From Macrotis lagotis (Eukaryota; Chordata; Mammalia; Peramelemorphia; Peramelidae), in contig NC_133658.1 in the NCBI RefSeq assembly GCF_037893015.1, forward strand, positions 170,370,659 through 170,434,658: a stretch of 64,000 nt of DNA, given 5' to 3'. Below are positions 22,736 through 33,339 of the stretch, one piece after another (positions within the stretch are counted from its first letter, which is position 1; each line of letters opens with the position of its first letter). Made by a program: the position numbers and the translations under genes. Below the pieces are notes generated by a model. That model did no database searches. It was not told where the DNA came from and worked only from the letters and a program-made list of their open reading frames with translations.

Positions 22736-23039
22736 AGGGGCAAAACTTCCACATCCTCTCAATGTGAGGTTTTGTCCTCCTAAGAATTTTTAGAACCCAA
22801 TTTAACTAACTTATTCCCCTTATAGTTTCAAGTAATTATTCTTCTGGTTCAGTTTAATAAGAAAACTGAAAAGGGGGAGATCATTGCATGCCCAAGTCTT
22901 CCCTGATTCCAGAATGGTTATGAGAAAAGCACTTTGTAAGTCGTAAAGTAGTACAGAAATGAAGGCTGGTTATTATTTTTGTTCTTATTATTTGAGCATG
23001 TAGAATTCCTTTCAGGTGATGATGAGGTTGAGGATGAGA

Positions 23040-23270
23040 ATGACTGAACTGGCATTTTATAGAACACTTTAAGCTTTATTAAGCCCTTTATAAATATTAT
23101 CTTATTTTATCCTCGCAACAATCCAGGGAAGGAGGTGCCATTACTATACCCATACTACTGATATGGAAATTGAGGCAGATTAGTGAATTTGCAACAAGCT
23201 AGTAAGAGAATGAAGCTGGATTTGAAATCAGATCTGTCCACAGATCTCTCCACTGTGTAAGTGAGGCTTG
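23040..23270 (-). repeat. MIR SINE, antisense
   Basis: 'ttataaatattatcttattttatcctcgcaacaatcc' and 'atatggaaattgaggcagatta', the antisense MIR core and head. Confidence 0.8.
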
Positions 23271-23339
23271 ATAGCAGATTCTGCCAAGGTAAGTGAAGTT
23301 AGCCACAGAAATTTCTTCATTTGCTGTAACAAATGATTC

Positions 23340-23530
23340 CACATACACATGATATGATGCTGGGTGGTAGGAGAACCTCTATTTTTTTGGTGTTGATTAT
23401 CAGGCCAATATTAGCACAAGTAGAGGATCAATCCACACACTGTTAAATCTGTGCAACTGCACTGATTGCACAGTCATCTACAGGGATATTCTATTTTAGT
23501 CTTTTCAAGTTAAATAATATCACCTTGTAT
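23340..23530 (-). repeat. RTE-type LINE reverse-transcriptase fragment
   Basis: On the minus strand the sequence follows the RTE/BovB reverse-transcriptase segment around the catalytic box; a frame reads (V)DDCAISAV, corresponding to the family's (Y)ADDCA core, with 'ggtgttgattatcaggcc' further along. Only ~190 bp survive, with stops. This clade is the likely source of the machinery that moved SINE-C. Confidence 0.65.
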
Positions 23531-23599
23531 TTTTTTCTCCTTTGGCAAATATGCCATCACTTACTACTTCCACAAATATGTGAAATCAGTAGAGAAAAT

Positions 23600-24240
23600 G
23601 TTTTAGCCCTCCATTTTAAGTATAAAAAAATGAACTCACATAAAGATTGAAGTGATCATCATCCACTGGCTATCTCTTGCCCTTGCCATGTTCAGATTTT
23701 TTTTTAGTTCAGATGGTTTTTTAATATCCTTGACACTGCTTCTCTTTTACAATTCATTGTCTGTAACGTGTAGCAGCTTGCTGCTGCCCATCTATGTATT
23801 GACCTTTGGTCCATTCTCAGTTTCAGTATTATCATCTGTTTGCCACTGCTTCCCTGCTCCTCTCCTAGCTGAACTTCCATGTCCTCTACCTTCAGAATCC
23901 ATGTTCATTGTCCCAGAAAAAAATAAGCAACCCATTTTTTGGAACTCCTTCCCTAGGTCTCAGACCCCTGTTGACTGGTGATTATGTAAGTGTTAAGTAG
24001 CCCATGTATTATACCATATCAATTAGGTGATTCTAGACACCAGATTCATATTTCATATCCAGGCATCTATCTGTCTATCCTGGGCATCTTTCCATCTATA
24101 TGATGCTCCATGAATACCTTTTTCTTCTTGCCCCTCTCCAACTCTTTCCTAGGTAGAGTAATCAGATTTTCTAGAAGCAATGAACTTCTGGAAAGAGCAA
24201 GTCACTTGACTAACTTATCCATCAACTCACCATCTCTGTG
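23600..24240. other. Pyrimidine-rich sequence, no gene seen
   Basis: The 109-residue frame at 23652-23981 is hydrophobic and serine-rich as expected from T/C-rich DNA. No domain, no neighbouring exon. Part may be decayed L2. Confidence 0.35.
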
Positions 24241-24244
24241 ACAC

Positions 24245-24400
24245 CACTAGACTCAATATTCCCATATATGTATTATCTTCCTCTTTCAGAATATAAGCTC
24301 CCTTAAGACCAGAAATGTCTCTGTTTATAATTGTATTCCCAACATTTAGCCAAGTGCTTGAGACAGAAGTTTTTAATAAATACTTTTTAAATGTATTCAT
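24245..24400 (+). repeat. LINE L2 3' end, sense
   Basis: 'cagaatataagctcccttaagaccagaaatgtctctg' to 'tttttaataaatacttttt'. Confidence 0.7.
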
Positions 24401-24614
24401 TTATTCAATCCTTCAGATACCACAGGGTCCCATGACTCACAGTCATACAATCACACAAGAACAACAACAAGAGTATTAAAAAGATAGATCCTGTGTTTGA
24501 TAAACTCAAGAATCAAAATTCCTGAGGGAAGAACTACTTATTTGACAATAACTTCTGAGAAAACTGGAAATCTATTTGACAGGAATTAGATTTAGACCAG
24601 CAAGTTCATGCAAG

Positions 24615-25560
24615 AATAGTTAGACAGTGAACATTTATTAAGTGCCTACTCTGTAATTGTATTCAGTGAAGCAGATACAAAGAGAGGCAATCTTGAAGAT
24701 CTCATAATCTAATGTGGGAATCAGTGTGAAAATAATGTAAAAACCAACAATAAACAAGATAAATCAGAAATAATCAACAAAGGAAGGCACTAGAATTCAG
24801 GGACTGTAAAAAGCTTCCTGTAGCAGATAGGAAGGAAGCAATGAGGAAAAAAGGCACACCACACATGTTTTGTTAAAGGAGCAGGAGAGAAACCAGTGTC
24901 ACTGAATTAGAGTATTTTGGAGAAGGGAGATGTAAGAAGACTGGAAAAGTAGAAGGTGACAATTATAAAGGGCTTTGAATGACAAAGAGAATGGTTTATA
25001 TTTGAGCCTGAAAGTGATACTCAATGAAGTTTTATTTCAACAGGGTCGGGAGTAGTGACAAGACCTGTACTTTAGGAAGATCATTTTGTTGACTAAGTGT
25101 AGGTTGGACTGGTGTAGATAGAGACTTGTAGCAAGGAGACCAAGCTATTACAATAATCCAAACATAAACCAGCTGTGCCAGGGTGATAGTATGAGAAGGG
25201 AAAAAAGGGAGCATGAGATGAGAGAGATGTTACAAAGATAAAATCAATAGGTCTTTATAACCAGTTGGATATGGGAAGTAAAAGAAAATAAAGCAATAGA
25301 AGACATCTGTAAGATGAGGAGAGAAGAGGGAGGTCTAAGTGAATGGTCTCAATTTTTTCAGCAAAATGTAAAGCAAGGCTTTTATCTAAGAGGGAATGGG
25401 GAGTTAGAGGAAGTTTAAAGAACGATGCAAAGGTTTGGGGAAAGATTCTGGAATGAATGAGATACTAAGTTAAAAAGATTGCTTAGCAGTAGTGAGGGCC
25501 CAAGTGAGGCTATGTAATATCACTCTGTAGTAGACCCAATACCCTAGCCTTTAAGAAACA
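24615..25560 (-). repeat. LINE L2, long antisense copy
   Basis: Starts 'acatttattaagtgcctactctg', then 'aaagggctttgaatgacaaagag', 'gacctgtactttaggaagatcattttgttgactaagtgtagg' and 'aggagaccaagctattacaataatcc', all in antisense L2 order over ~900 bp, the longest L2 in the window. The minus-strand 60-residue frame at 25032-25214 is part of it. Confidence 0.75.
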
Positions 25561-25569
25561 TGATATTCG

Positions 25570-26570
25570 ATCTTTGGCAGGATCCCATTCAACTAGGAAA
25601 TCTAACTTCTATTTAGTATAAATAAGATCTAGTCTGGGTGAGTTCTTACCCTGAAAAAAGGAGCCCCTGTCCTTGAACCCCTCCATTAGAGTTCAGGGTG
25701 ACCCAGATCATGAAGGAGAAAACCAACCAGAATGGTCTAGATGGAGATAGATTTCCTTGACCAGATTTCTGGAGGCAACTGAGTCTCATGATCAAGCCAG
25801 TTCTCAGCAGAAGAATGTCCATCTATCAGAGATATTTTTCAGTTGTCAAGGGAATATCCTTTCAAGGAGTATTTAAACACCATGGAATATTTTTGATTGC
25901 TGAGAGAAACCACTGACTACTGATTTATTGATTGTCAGCTAGTCTAATTAATAAATTGATCATCAATTACCCAGAAACTCTGTCTCAGGAAAAATCATGA
26001 TGAGTTACAATCTTTATCATCAGGAAAGATACTTCTCTCAAAAATGAGATCACAGATACATTTGAGTACCTAACTCCCAGGTTTATTAAAAAGGTTCTTT
26101 GAGATTATGGGTGTAAAGCATTTTACAAATATTAAAGTTCCATATAGGTTTCAGATGTTGTTGGACTTGGAAAGGTGCTGGACGTAGAGAAGACAGAATC
26201 CACATTAATGAAGAAATATTCACTAAATGCTGATAACAAAAGGATGGACAGAAGGACAGATATTCAGTAAAGTCAGTCTTGACCTTTTGGGAGGGGGATG
26301 AAAAAGCATTGAGTCTTCTTAATTATGTTAGGAATGACCAGTTCTGAGATCTTTCAAACCCCATGATCTAATAATGTTCTGGAACAGACCTTCCTTCACA
26401 GACCTGATTCTGCTTTAACGGTATGAATGTGCTCTGAGATAGGATTAAAATAAACCTCAAGTCTGTAACTAGAACCCTTTAAACCAAATGTTCCATTTTG
26501 CTTCTTCAGTTTCCCTCAAGGTAGGATCCCAAGGGGACTATTAGAAACATCTGGCCAGGAGAGAGGAATA
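25570..26570. other. No gene seen
   Basis: Mostly unassigned; 26085-26165 ('taaagcattttacaaatattaaagttcc') is the tail of a sense MIR. No exon recognised. Confidence 0.35.
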
Positions 26571-26579
26571 CAGTCACTT

Positions 26580-27240
26580 TTGTTTTTCAGTTTTAGGAGG
26601 TCAATTAGAGTTTTGTTTTCTTCTGTTAATGCCACCTTTTTGCAAGAACCTGAGGGATTTTCCTGCCATTTGGGAAAGTGTTTCAGAGAAGGCTCAGAGC
26701 CCCTATCACCCAGAACCTTCTCAACTTTTGAGAGCTCTACAGTCTGGCTTTCCCTCTACCTTGAGAGAGGACCTTTTAAGACCCAAGTTTCACCCTCCAC
26801 CCATTTGCAAAATGAGGATAATATTACTTTCTGTGGGCAATGTATATGAAATGTTATGAGATTCTCAACTAAAACACATGCATCCGAAATCCAAAGTTTT
26901 CAGATAATTTTCTTTTTCTCCTTGCACATTTTTTGTATCTCTCTGGCACTGCTGCTTTAGCTCTTGGGACAACCTGACAGAGAAACAAGGCTAAAATCAC
27001 AGTTAGCAAAACAGTATTCTCCTGCCTTCTCTGGTTCCAGGGAAAGTGCATGGAATTGAGGAAAAAACAATTATGGTTCTTCACTTTGGTAATATGTTGT
27101 ACTCTCTTTCCTAATTAGGTAGAGCAATGTTGGCACTCTTTAAATGCTGACTACTCCTACTCACTTGCTTTAGTCACTGACTGCTTCTTCCTCACAATTT
27201 CCACAAGGCCAATTCATGTTCACAGAACACCAGGGTTGAA
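26580..27240. other. Repeat-free stretch with unassigned short frames
   Basis: Two overlapping plus-strand frames and one minus-strand frame (26869-27084, 71 residues) occur. The minus one has a hydrophobic, signal-peptide-like segment 'TVLLTVILALFLCQVV' followed by a basic tail 'YKKCARRKRKL', but lacks the cysteine pattern of any secreted peptide family I know. I do not call a gene. Confidence 0.3.
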
Positions 27241-27318
27241 GTTTTGGAAAGTATCGCAAGAAATCTAGTCCATCTCACTGACTTTCAGGTAGACCAGGAT
27301 CTACCTAATACAGGAATG

Positions 27319-27491
27319 CTTTTTTTTGCATCATGTTTTGGCAGTATGGTAAAGCCTATCTCAAGATAAATTTTTTTAATGCATTGAAGTAAAAAACATT
27401 GGATTATGAAGAAATCAATTATATTAAAATATAGTTATCAAAATAATTTTTAAAAATTAGTTCACAGACCCCTTATTAAAAATCCCTGACC
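27319..27491 (-). mobile_element. Short hAT-like non-autonomous DNA transposon, antisense
   Basis: 'ttggcagtatggtaaagcctatctcaag...attggattatgaagaaatcaattatattaaaatatagttatcaaaat...ttcacagaccccttattaaaaatccctg' is the reverse of the element at 38645-38935. The family consensus I recall has CAGGGGTTCTTAA-type terminal inverted repeats, of which 'ttaaaaatccctg' is the remnant. Confidence 0.55.
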
Positions 27492-27699
27492 TAAATCAAC
27501 CCAGATAGTTGTTCTCAAATCTAAATCTCCAGAAAAATTTTCTCACAGTCTTTCTTGATAATTAAGGAGAACTGAAGACATGATTTTTTCAGAGTGAAAT
27601 CAGAAAGGGAAATGATTTAAGAAGGCAATGGGATGTAGCAAGAGTCACAGAGAAGGGAGAGATGGTGAAGACTGTGACATAACATAGGGAGAAAAGAAC

Positions 27700-27870
27700 T
27701 GACTCTGGAGGTCAGAAGATATGGATTAAAATCTTGTCTTTGCTACTTACTGACTATCCTTGCCTGAGATATAACTTCATAGACCTAAATGTTCTCTACT
27801 GTAAAATGAGGAGATTAAACTAAAAGACTGTGAGATCTAACTCTTAATCTTATTAGTTTCACAGATCTAG
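27700..27870 (+). repeat. MIR-like SINE, sense
   Basis: 'gactctggaggtcagaagatatgg', 'tactgtaaaatgaggagattaaactaaaagactgtgagatc'. Confidence 0.65.
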
Positions 27871-28074
27871 GATTTTGCTTTACTGTGTCTCTTTGTTTAT
27901 AACAAAGGAAGGGCTTTATTGAATGGGTCATGGAAGAAAGGTAAGTTACTTGTGAGCTGTGTTGTATAAAAGAAAAAAACTATCATTTATTATGGTAAAA
28001 CATAATAAATAAATCCTATGACTGAAATTAGAATAACTTTTTTAAAGATATTTTGTATATTGTGTAGTATGTAT

Positions 28075-28190
28075 GGTAAACAGGATAGAATAGATTTAGA
28101 GCTCTAAGGTATCATCTAATTTAACTCATTTTACAGAGGAGGAAACTGATACCGGAGAAGTAAAAGAGTTAGAATTTAAATCCAGATTGC
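28075..28190 (-). repeat. MIR-like SINE fragment, antisense
   Basis: 'agagctctaaggtatcatctaatttaactcattttacagaggagg'. It abuts the SINE-C to the right. Confidence 0.65.
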
Positions 28191-28194
28191 TATT

Positions 28195-28420
28195 GTAGTT
28201 TTTCGGTTATTTCAGTCATGTTCATCTCTTTGGATTTCTCTTGACAAAGATACTGCAGTGATTTGCCATTTCCTTCACATTCCTTCATTTTACAGATGAG
28301 AGAACTGACACAAATTGTCCAGGATCATACAGCTAGTATATGACTGAGGCCAGATTTGAACACAGGTCTTCCTGATTCCAAGCCCAGTACTCTATCTGCT
28401 GTAACACCAAGCTGCCCCAT
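28195..28420 (-). repeat. SINE-C, antisense
   Basis: Starts with the RTE-like tail ('gttatttcagtcatgttcatctctttgg'), then 'gtgatttgccatttccttc', 'cattttacagatgagagaact' and ends at the head 'taacaccaagctgcccc'. Confidence 0.88.
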
Positions 28421-28489
28421 CCCAGGTTCTCTGGCTCTATTGTACTTTGATTAAGTAAGATATGATCTATACTTTATGGTACTTATCAC

Positions 28490-28770
28490 CCAGTAATAAG
28501 ACAGCTAGGTGGTCCTGTAGATATAGTAATGAACCTGTAATAAATAAGGCAACCCTGAGTTCAAATATGATTTTAGACACTAGTTGTGTGACCATAAGCA
28601 AGTTTTCATCTGACTCAGTTTTCTCTTCTATAAAATGGGGATAATGATAGTACTTATCTCCCAGGGCTCTTATAAAAATCAAATGAGATAATATTTGTAA
28701 AATGTTTTGCAATTCTTAAGGTACTATTTAAATGACATTTATTCATGATTATTATTATTAAGATTATTAT
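28490..28770 (+). repeat. MIR SINE, sense, nearly complete
   Basis: Head 'acagctaggtggtcctgtag', core 'cttctataaaatggggataatgatagtacttatctcccagggct', tail 'gtaaaatgttttgcaattcttaaggtactatttaaatg' and ATT repeats. The 28462 and 28712 open frames are accidental. Confidence 0.85.
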
Positions 28771-28779
28771 CTTCTCTCA

Positions 28780-29280
28780 GTGCAAAGAGCAGTTATAGTA
28801 GCTAACAACAGCAAAGTAGCAGGAACAACAAGAACTTTGTTCATGATAACGAAATTTGGAGGATGCTGGCAGTGACTTTATCCTAGTAGGTAAAAACAGC
28901 TGAGCTTGGCACATAATTGGCAAGAGCTAGTTAAAATCTGAAGCCTCCAGGTAGCCTGCTTGCCCACCTTGATCCAGATAAACCTCAGATAAGCTTCTTC
29001 CCAAAACCCTGTCTTGTTTGCTTCCTCTATCAGTGACCTCATGGGCCTGGGAGCTTTTCCTTTTTCTTTATGGTCATTTGTACAGAGGCCTAAGGTTTCT
29101 TCTCTGAACCAAATTGATTTTAAATTGAGTTAAAATTTAAATTGATTTAAAATTCTTTTAACACTGTTCACATTGGAGCATGTTTTCTGGTGCTTATCCT
29201 AAGGCCTCAGAATTACTAATTTTGAGCCAAGGGGCCTAACAAGGTACATATTTCCCCAAAATGAGACCTGATCTTATTAA
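28780..29280. other. Repeat-poor stretch, no gene seen
   Basis: No repeat recognised up to the transposase relic; no exon called. Confidence 0.35.
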
Positions 29281-29284
29281 TTTT

Positions 29285-29950
29285 TGCTCCAAAAGATGCA
29301 CTTCAGTTTATTTTTTTCATATAGAACAATATTTATTCATGTATTCACATACAAAAATTTACAGGTATTCAAATACAATCATGTCATCTTCTTCCGACAT
29401 GTCATCATAATTCTCCAAACCCCAAATTCCAGGCTGAATTTCTTGGAACTCCATTTCCTGTAGAACCATTGGCCCCAGTCTCTCATGTCCCAACAATCGA
29501 ATTCTCCTTAAATGAGCACTTCTTGTCCATATAGCCTGCTCATAATGCATTGGCAACACAGCTGTCAATGATTATATCCCATGAATCTCTTACCCAAGTC
29601 ACCCCTCTTGCTGGTTCAGCTTCTCAAGTTTCCATGCTTATTTCTCTCCATTCAATTTTCAGTGTAGTCATTGATTTTTCATGGGCAAATGGTCCTTGAA
29701 TGGCTTATTTATGGCAATAGCATGAGTCTGGAGATAGATAGTCCTTCCTGAGGGAATCATTATTTGATCTATTCTCTCTGAAGGAAGTTTTTCATGTCTT
29801 AGGAAGGTGAGGGCCAGCTGAATCCCAGACTAGCAGACCTCTTTGGCCACCTGGCAAAACAAGTGGCAGCATTCAATCGATCCACTTTCTTATAACTGCT
29901 TATGTTCACCAGGCTTTTTCAGTTTCAAGAACTTAAATGCCTGAAATACA
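29285..29950 (-). pseudogene. pogo/Tigger-type DNA transposase relic (TcMar)
   Basis: Minus-strand pieces in order: LVWDSAGPHLPKT (29796-29833), matching the DDE box around the second catalytic Asp; IDQIMIPSGRTIYLQT; NKPFKDHL (~29685-29710), the block following the third DDE box; DSCVANAL with AGYMDKKC; and an acidic end, EEDDMIVFE, before the stop at 29359. This is the C-terminal half of a pogo-family transposase. Several in-frame stops and at least one frameshift (near 29500) show it is dead, although 69 codons at 29359-29568 remain open. AATAAA follows the stop, and 'tgctccaaaagatgcac' at ~29286-29302 resembles the element's terminal inverted repeat. A decayed copy of a domesticated pogo gene (POGK/JRK type) is less likely, because TIR-like sequence is present. 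Confidence 0.65.
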
Positions 29951-29984
29951 TTCAATCTTATCTTTATTACTCTTAGAAATGATT

Positions 29985-30715
29985 ATGGGGGGGGGGGGCT
30001 TTCTTTCTACCCAAACAATTTCAAGTGCACATGTTATTCATGCATTATATCTCTTCTCAAGATTGGTCATTCAGTGATAGGTTTTGAGTTCATCTGTTTA
30101 CACAGATCATCACATCCAAAGGTACCCACTTGAGTATTTACAATAATTATAATTCATGCTATTATATATCATTGTATGATAATATATCATTTTAAGTATT
30201 AATGTCAATGATATAATTATATATTGATATTATTTTACAATTCAATACATCCATCATGTGTTACAACAGATATACTAAATGCATCCATCTGGCTAACAAT
30301 CTTTACTCAGGCTTACTTTCAGGGTAGGATTTAATATTATAAGCATCTTGAAAAAATCATGCTAGGTCTTATTTTTCAATCAATTGACAAATGTGTACTA
30401 TATACATTATAATTAGTGGGGATACAAATTCTATCGAATATAATTTAGTAATTTATAAAGAAAAACAGGATTTTCTCTCTCTATTCTCTGCGTGTATTAT
30501 ATGGTAAATTAAAAAACAGTCTTCTAGGAGAGTCATTGTTTGAGACTTAAAGACAAAATTGAGAAGCTTCATTTCCCCTTGGTAACATCCATGATGATAT
30601 GAGATTATCTAAGGATGGTGATCAACAGAGGTCTTCCTTTTCTTTGGCATCTTTAGAACACTGACCTTATCACACGACTTGGAGATTCTCATGCATTCAT
30701 TTCAAAGTGGGTTAC
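29985..30715. other. AT-rich stretch with a G-run, no gene seen
   Basis: A 13-G run (29986-29998) and strongly AT-rich sequence at 30120-30260. No repeat family or exon recognised. Confidence 0.4.
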
Positions 30716-30717
30716 CA

Positions 30718-30851
30718 GGGCAGCTAGATGGCACAGTGGATAGAGTACAGGCCCTGGAGTAAGAAGTTCCTGAGTTCAAATCTGGTCTCAGATACTTAAT
30801 TACCTAGCTGTGTGGCCTTGGCCAAGCCACTCGACCCCATTGCCTTACAAG
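30718..30851 (+). repeat. SINE-A with target-site duplication
   Basis: 'gggcagctagatggcacagtggatagag' to 'cccattgccttacaa'. GGTTACCAG flanks it on both sides (30710-30718 and ~30856-30864). Confidence 0.95.
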
Positions 30852-30869
30852 GCAGGTTACCAGAATACC

Positions 30870-31595
30870 AGGGTAAATCCAAAATGGTGGGCCTTGACAT
30901 TCCAGAGTTTACGTCCTAAGACAGATACAGTGATGTGGAAACCCAGAGCAGGACAGAAGCTAAGGAATTCACTAAGACAATCAGGAAAGGCTGGTATTTT
31001 AGCCAAACATAGCAGCTACAGAGAACCTAGCATTTTGTAAGAAAGACAGATTTTACATATCCTGCTGCATGCTGTTTCGAGCCAACTCTTAATAGCAGAA
31101 GGAACAGCTCCCTGCTGTTGAAACCTGGCAGCAAAAATTCCAGTTCTTCTGAGCTACAAAAAAGAGAACTCAAAACTTTTGGTTTGATTTGGAGATTAAA
31201 GAATACAAGGAACTATAGTTTGAATAGGATAGAATGTGTCAGTATTATTTTAATCACATTATTTGATAGCATCAATTCATCACCTACTTTAATCGTGGGC
31301 AGAAAAGTCATGATTGAATCAAAAATAAGGCATGAAACAAGTTGTTTTTTTTATTTTTAAATTTTGAAATGTAATTGGACATATACAAAACCCCAAAGAA
31401 CCTTTGGACTGAGTCCTAATTTTTCTGTAATAGGGCACAAACCACTTTCTTCTTGGTCCAGCTAAGGATGAACTGGGATCTGGTGGGGTATCTGAAAGGC
31501 ATCAGGTTATCATGGTCAACACATTAAATATCTAAACCAATCCAAAGAAAATAAGGGAAATTTCTAAACAAGGACCTGAAGTAGGAGAACCAACT
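30870..31595. other. No gene seen
   Basis: Unassigned sequence; short frames at 30810-31360 have no domain. Confidence 0.35.
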
Positions 31596-31599
31596 TCTA

Positions 31600-31745
31600 T
31601 ATTCAATTTAATAAGCATTTATTAAGTACCTACCATATGATACCCAAAGCAAAAACAAGAGCCTCTGCCCTCAAAGAGGTCATATTCTCCTAAAGAGATG
31701 GGAAAAGTATGTACATATCTATTTGAGAAGGGAAAAACTCTAATA
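31600..31745 (-). repeat. LINE L2 3' end, antisense
   Basis: 'aataagcatttattaagtacctaccatatg', 'ctgccctcaaagaggtcatattctcctaaagagatggg'. Confidence 0.75.
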
Positions 31746-31754
31746 ACTGGGTTG

Positions 31755-31975
31755 ATCAATTGTTTCAATTCAGTTAGGGTTTTCTTGTCAAAAATAATTG
31801 AGTGGTTTGCCATTTTAATCTCTACCTCATTTTACAGATGAGGAAACAGGCAAACAGGGCCAAGTGACTTGCCAAAGGTCACACACAGGTATCTAAGACC
31901 AGATTTGGACTCAGAAAGAGGGGTCTTCCTGACTCCAGGCCCTATACTCTATCTACTGTGCCACCAAAATTTTCA
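31755..31975 (-). repeat. SINE-C, antisense
   Basis: 'caattcagttagggttttcttgtc', 'gtggtttgccattttaatctc', 'tacagatgaggaaacaggc' to 'ctactgtgccacc'. It interrupts L2 sequence that seems to resume at ~32200. Confidence 0.85.
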
Positions 31976-31991
31976 TCAAGAATGTAGTTGC

Positions 31992-32177
31992 AGGGGCAGC
32001 TAGGTGGCACAGTGAATAGAGCACCAGCCCTGGAGTCAGGAAGACCTGAATTCAAATTTGGCCTCAGATACTTAATAATTACCTAGCTGTGTGACCTTGG
32101 GCAAGTCATTTAATCCCACTGCCTTGCAAAAACCAAAGAAGAAGAAGAAGAAGAAGAAGAAGAAGAAGAAGAAGAAA
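31992..32177 (+). repeat. SINE-A with (GAA)n tail and target-site duplication
   Basis: 'ggggcagctaggtggcacag' to 'cactgccttgcaaaaacc', then ~11 GAA units (32143-32175). AAGAATGTAGTTGCAG flanks both ends (31979-31994, 32178-32193), showing the GAA run grew from the original A tail. Confidence 0.96.
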
Positions 32178-32199
32178 AAGAATGTAGTTGCAGAGTTAG

Positions 32200-32238
32200 G
32201 CATTGAAGAAAGATAAGGATTATAAAGGGGTCTTGTGC
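32200..32238 (-). repeat. Short L2-derived stretch, antisense
   Basis: Short L2-like purine-rich lead into the inverted-repeat arm; the arm itself is annotated separately. Confidence 0.4.
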
Positions 32239-32387
32239 AAATGACTAGAGGCAGAAGATATAAAATAGAATCAAGAGAATAGTTAATGGCCTGGCTTGGT
32301 TAAAACAAAGAAACTATGAACAAGACTCATATGAAACAAAGCTGGAAAAGTAGGTAGGAGCCCAATTATGGAGAGTCTTGGGTACTA
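32239..32387 (-). repeat. Left arm of a ~140-bp inverted duplication (L2-derived)
   Basis: Reverse complement of 32730-32870 at about 90% identity (roughly 13 substitutions and a 4-bp gap by eye), including a perfect 44-bp block at 32338-32381 ('aaagctggaaaagtaggtag...gagagtcttgg'). The text is antisense L2, but the two arms share changes that the L2 consensus lacks. Confidence 0.9.
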
Positions 32388-32729
32388 CATACTACAATGA
32401 CTTCCTTTTGGTGTGTGTGGGGGGTATCACTATCCTTTCACAATCCACCCTATCAAGTCATGCCCCTTTACAACCAACCACCTCCCTCTTGTGACATAAA
32501 CATTGTCTAGTAAACCAAATCCACTCATTGGTTATGTTTGAAATATATTTCATACAACTTCATCATAGGTCTTCTAAAGTCACGGTTGATCATTGCATGT
32601 ATTAATTTCAAATAAGAACAGGTTCTTCTCTTAATAAGCACTGCATTAATGTGTAAATATGAGTATGAAGGAGTTAATGGTTTTACCTGATGTTCCAAAT
32701 TTGCCTGGTCATCTTGGGGATAGAAAATG
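32388..32729. other. Loop between the inverted arms
   Basis: 342 bp with no recognised repeat except a short GTGTGTGTGGGGGG run near 32412. No gene. Confidence 0.6.
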
Positions 32730-32870
32730 GTATCCAAGACTCTCCATAATTGGGCTCCTACCTACTTTTCCAGCTTTATTTCATATGAGTCTTGCTCATG
32801 GTCTCTATGTTTCAGTCAAACCAGTCCATTAACTATTCTCTTGATTCTATATTACATCTTCTAGTCATTG
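32730..32870 (+). repeat. Right arm of the inverted duplication (L2-derived)
   Basis: See the left arm. It runs into a SINE-B body on its right, which the left arm lacks, so the duplication ends there or the SINE-B replaced the remaining homology. Confidence 0.9.
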
Positions 32871-33030
32871 CCCATCATCTTGACTTTGTCTTGCCACTGG
32901 ACTTTGAGACTCTAAAGGAGAAAGTGAAGCTGTGCAATTCTGCCTCACTTAAATCCAATGTACCAACAAGTCAAGATATCAACCATGATGCCATTGATCC
33001 TCTTGGAAAATGAAAAATAAACATTATCAT
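32871..33030 (+). repeat. SINE-B 3' part, sense
   Basis: 'cttgccactggactttgagactctaaaggagaaagtgaagctg' to 'ccattgatcctcttgg'. Head absent. Confidence 0.75.
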
Positions 33031-33075
33031 TATTATTATTTATTATTATTATTATAATTAATAATAATAATAAAT
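33018..33075. repeat. (ATT)n/(TAA)n microsatellite, hairpin-capable
   Basis: A run of ATT units followed directly by a run of ATA/TAA units, so the two halves are complementary. Confidence 0.9.
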
Positions 33076-33339
33076 TCCCTGTATTAAAAACAGAATGCAG
33101 CTCAAAATGTTAAAAAATTAGTTACAATGTCTCCTTTCTTTGAACACATTTTCAATGGGCAAATTATCAATATATAAAATCAATATAAGACTCTTGTCAA
33201 GACCAGAGACTTCAACACATTTTAAGTTTATACCTGACTCCAGGTGATGTTTGGTGAAAGTGTTCTGCTGCTTGTTTGTTAATATATTTTTCAACATCTT
33301 TATTTCACCTCTCAGATAAAATAAAAAAAACATTAATAA

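Noticed and set aside
23652-23981. 109-residue hydrophobic frame resembling a membrane protein
   Set aside because: Hydrophobicity comes from pyrimidine-rich DNA; no conserved motif or splice context.
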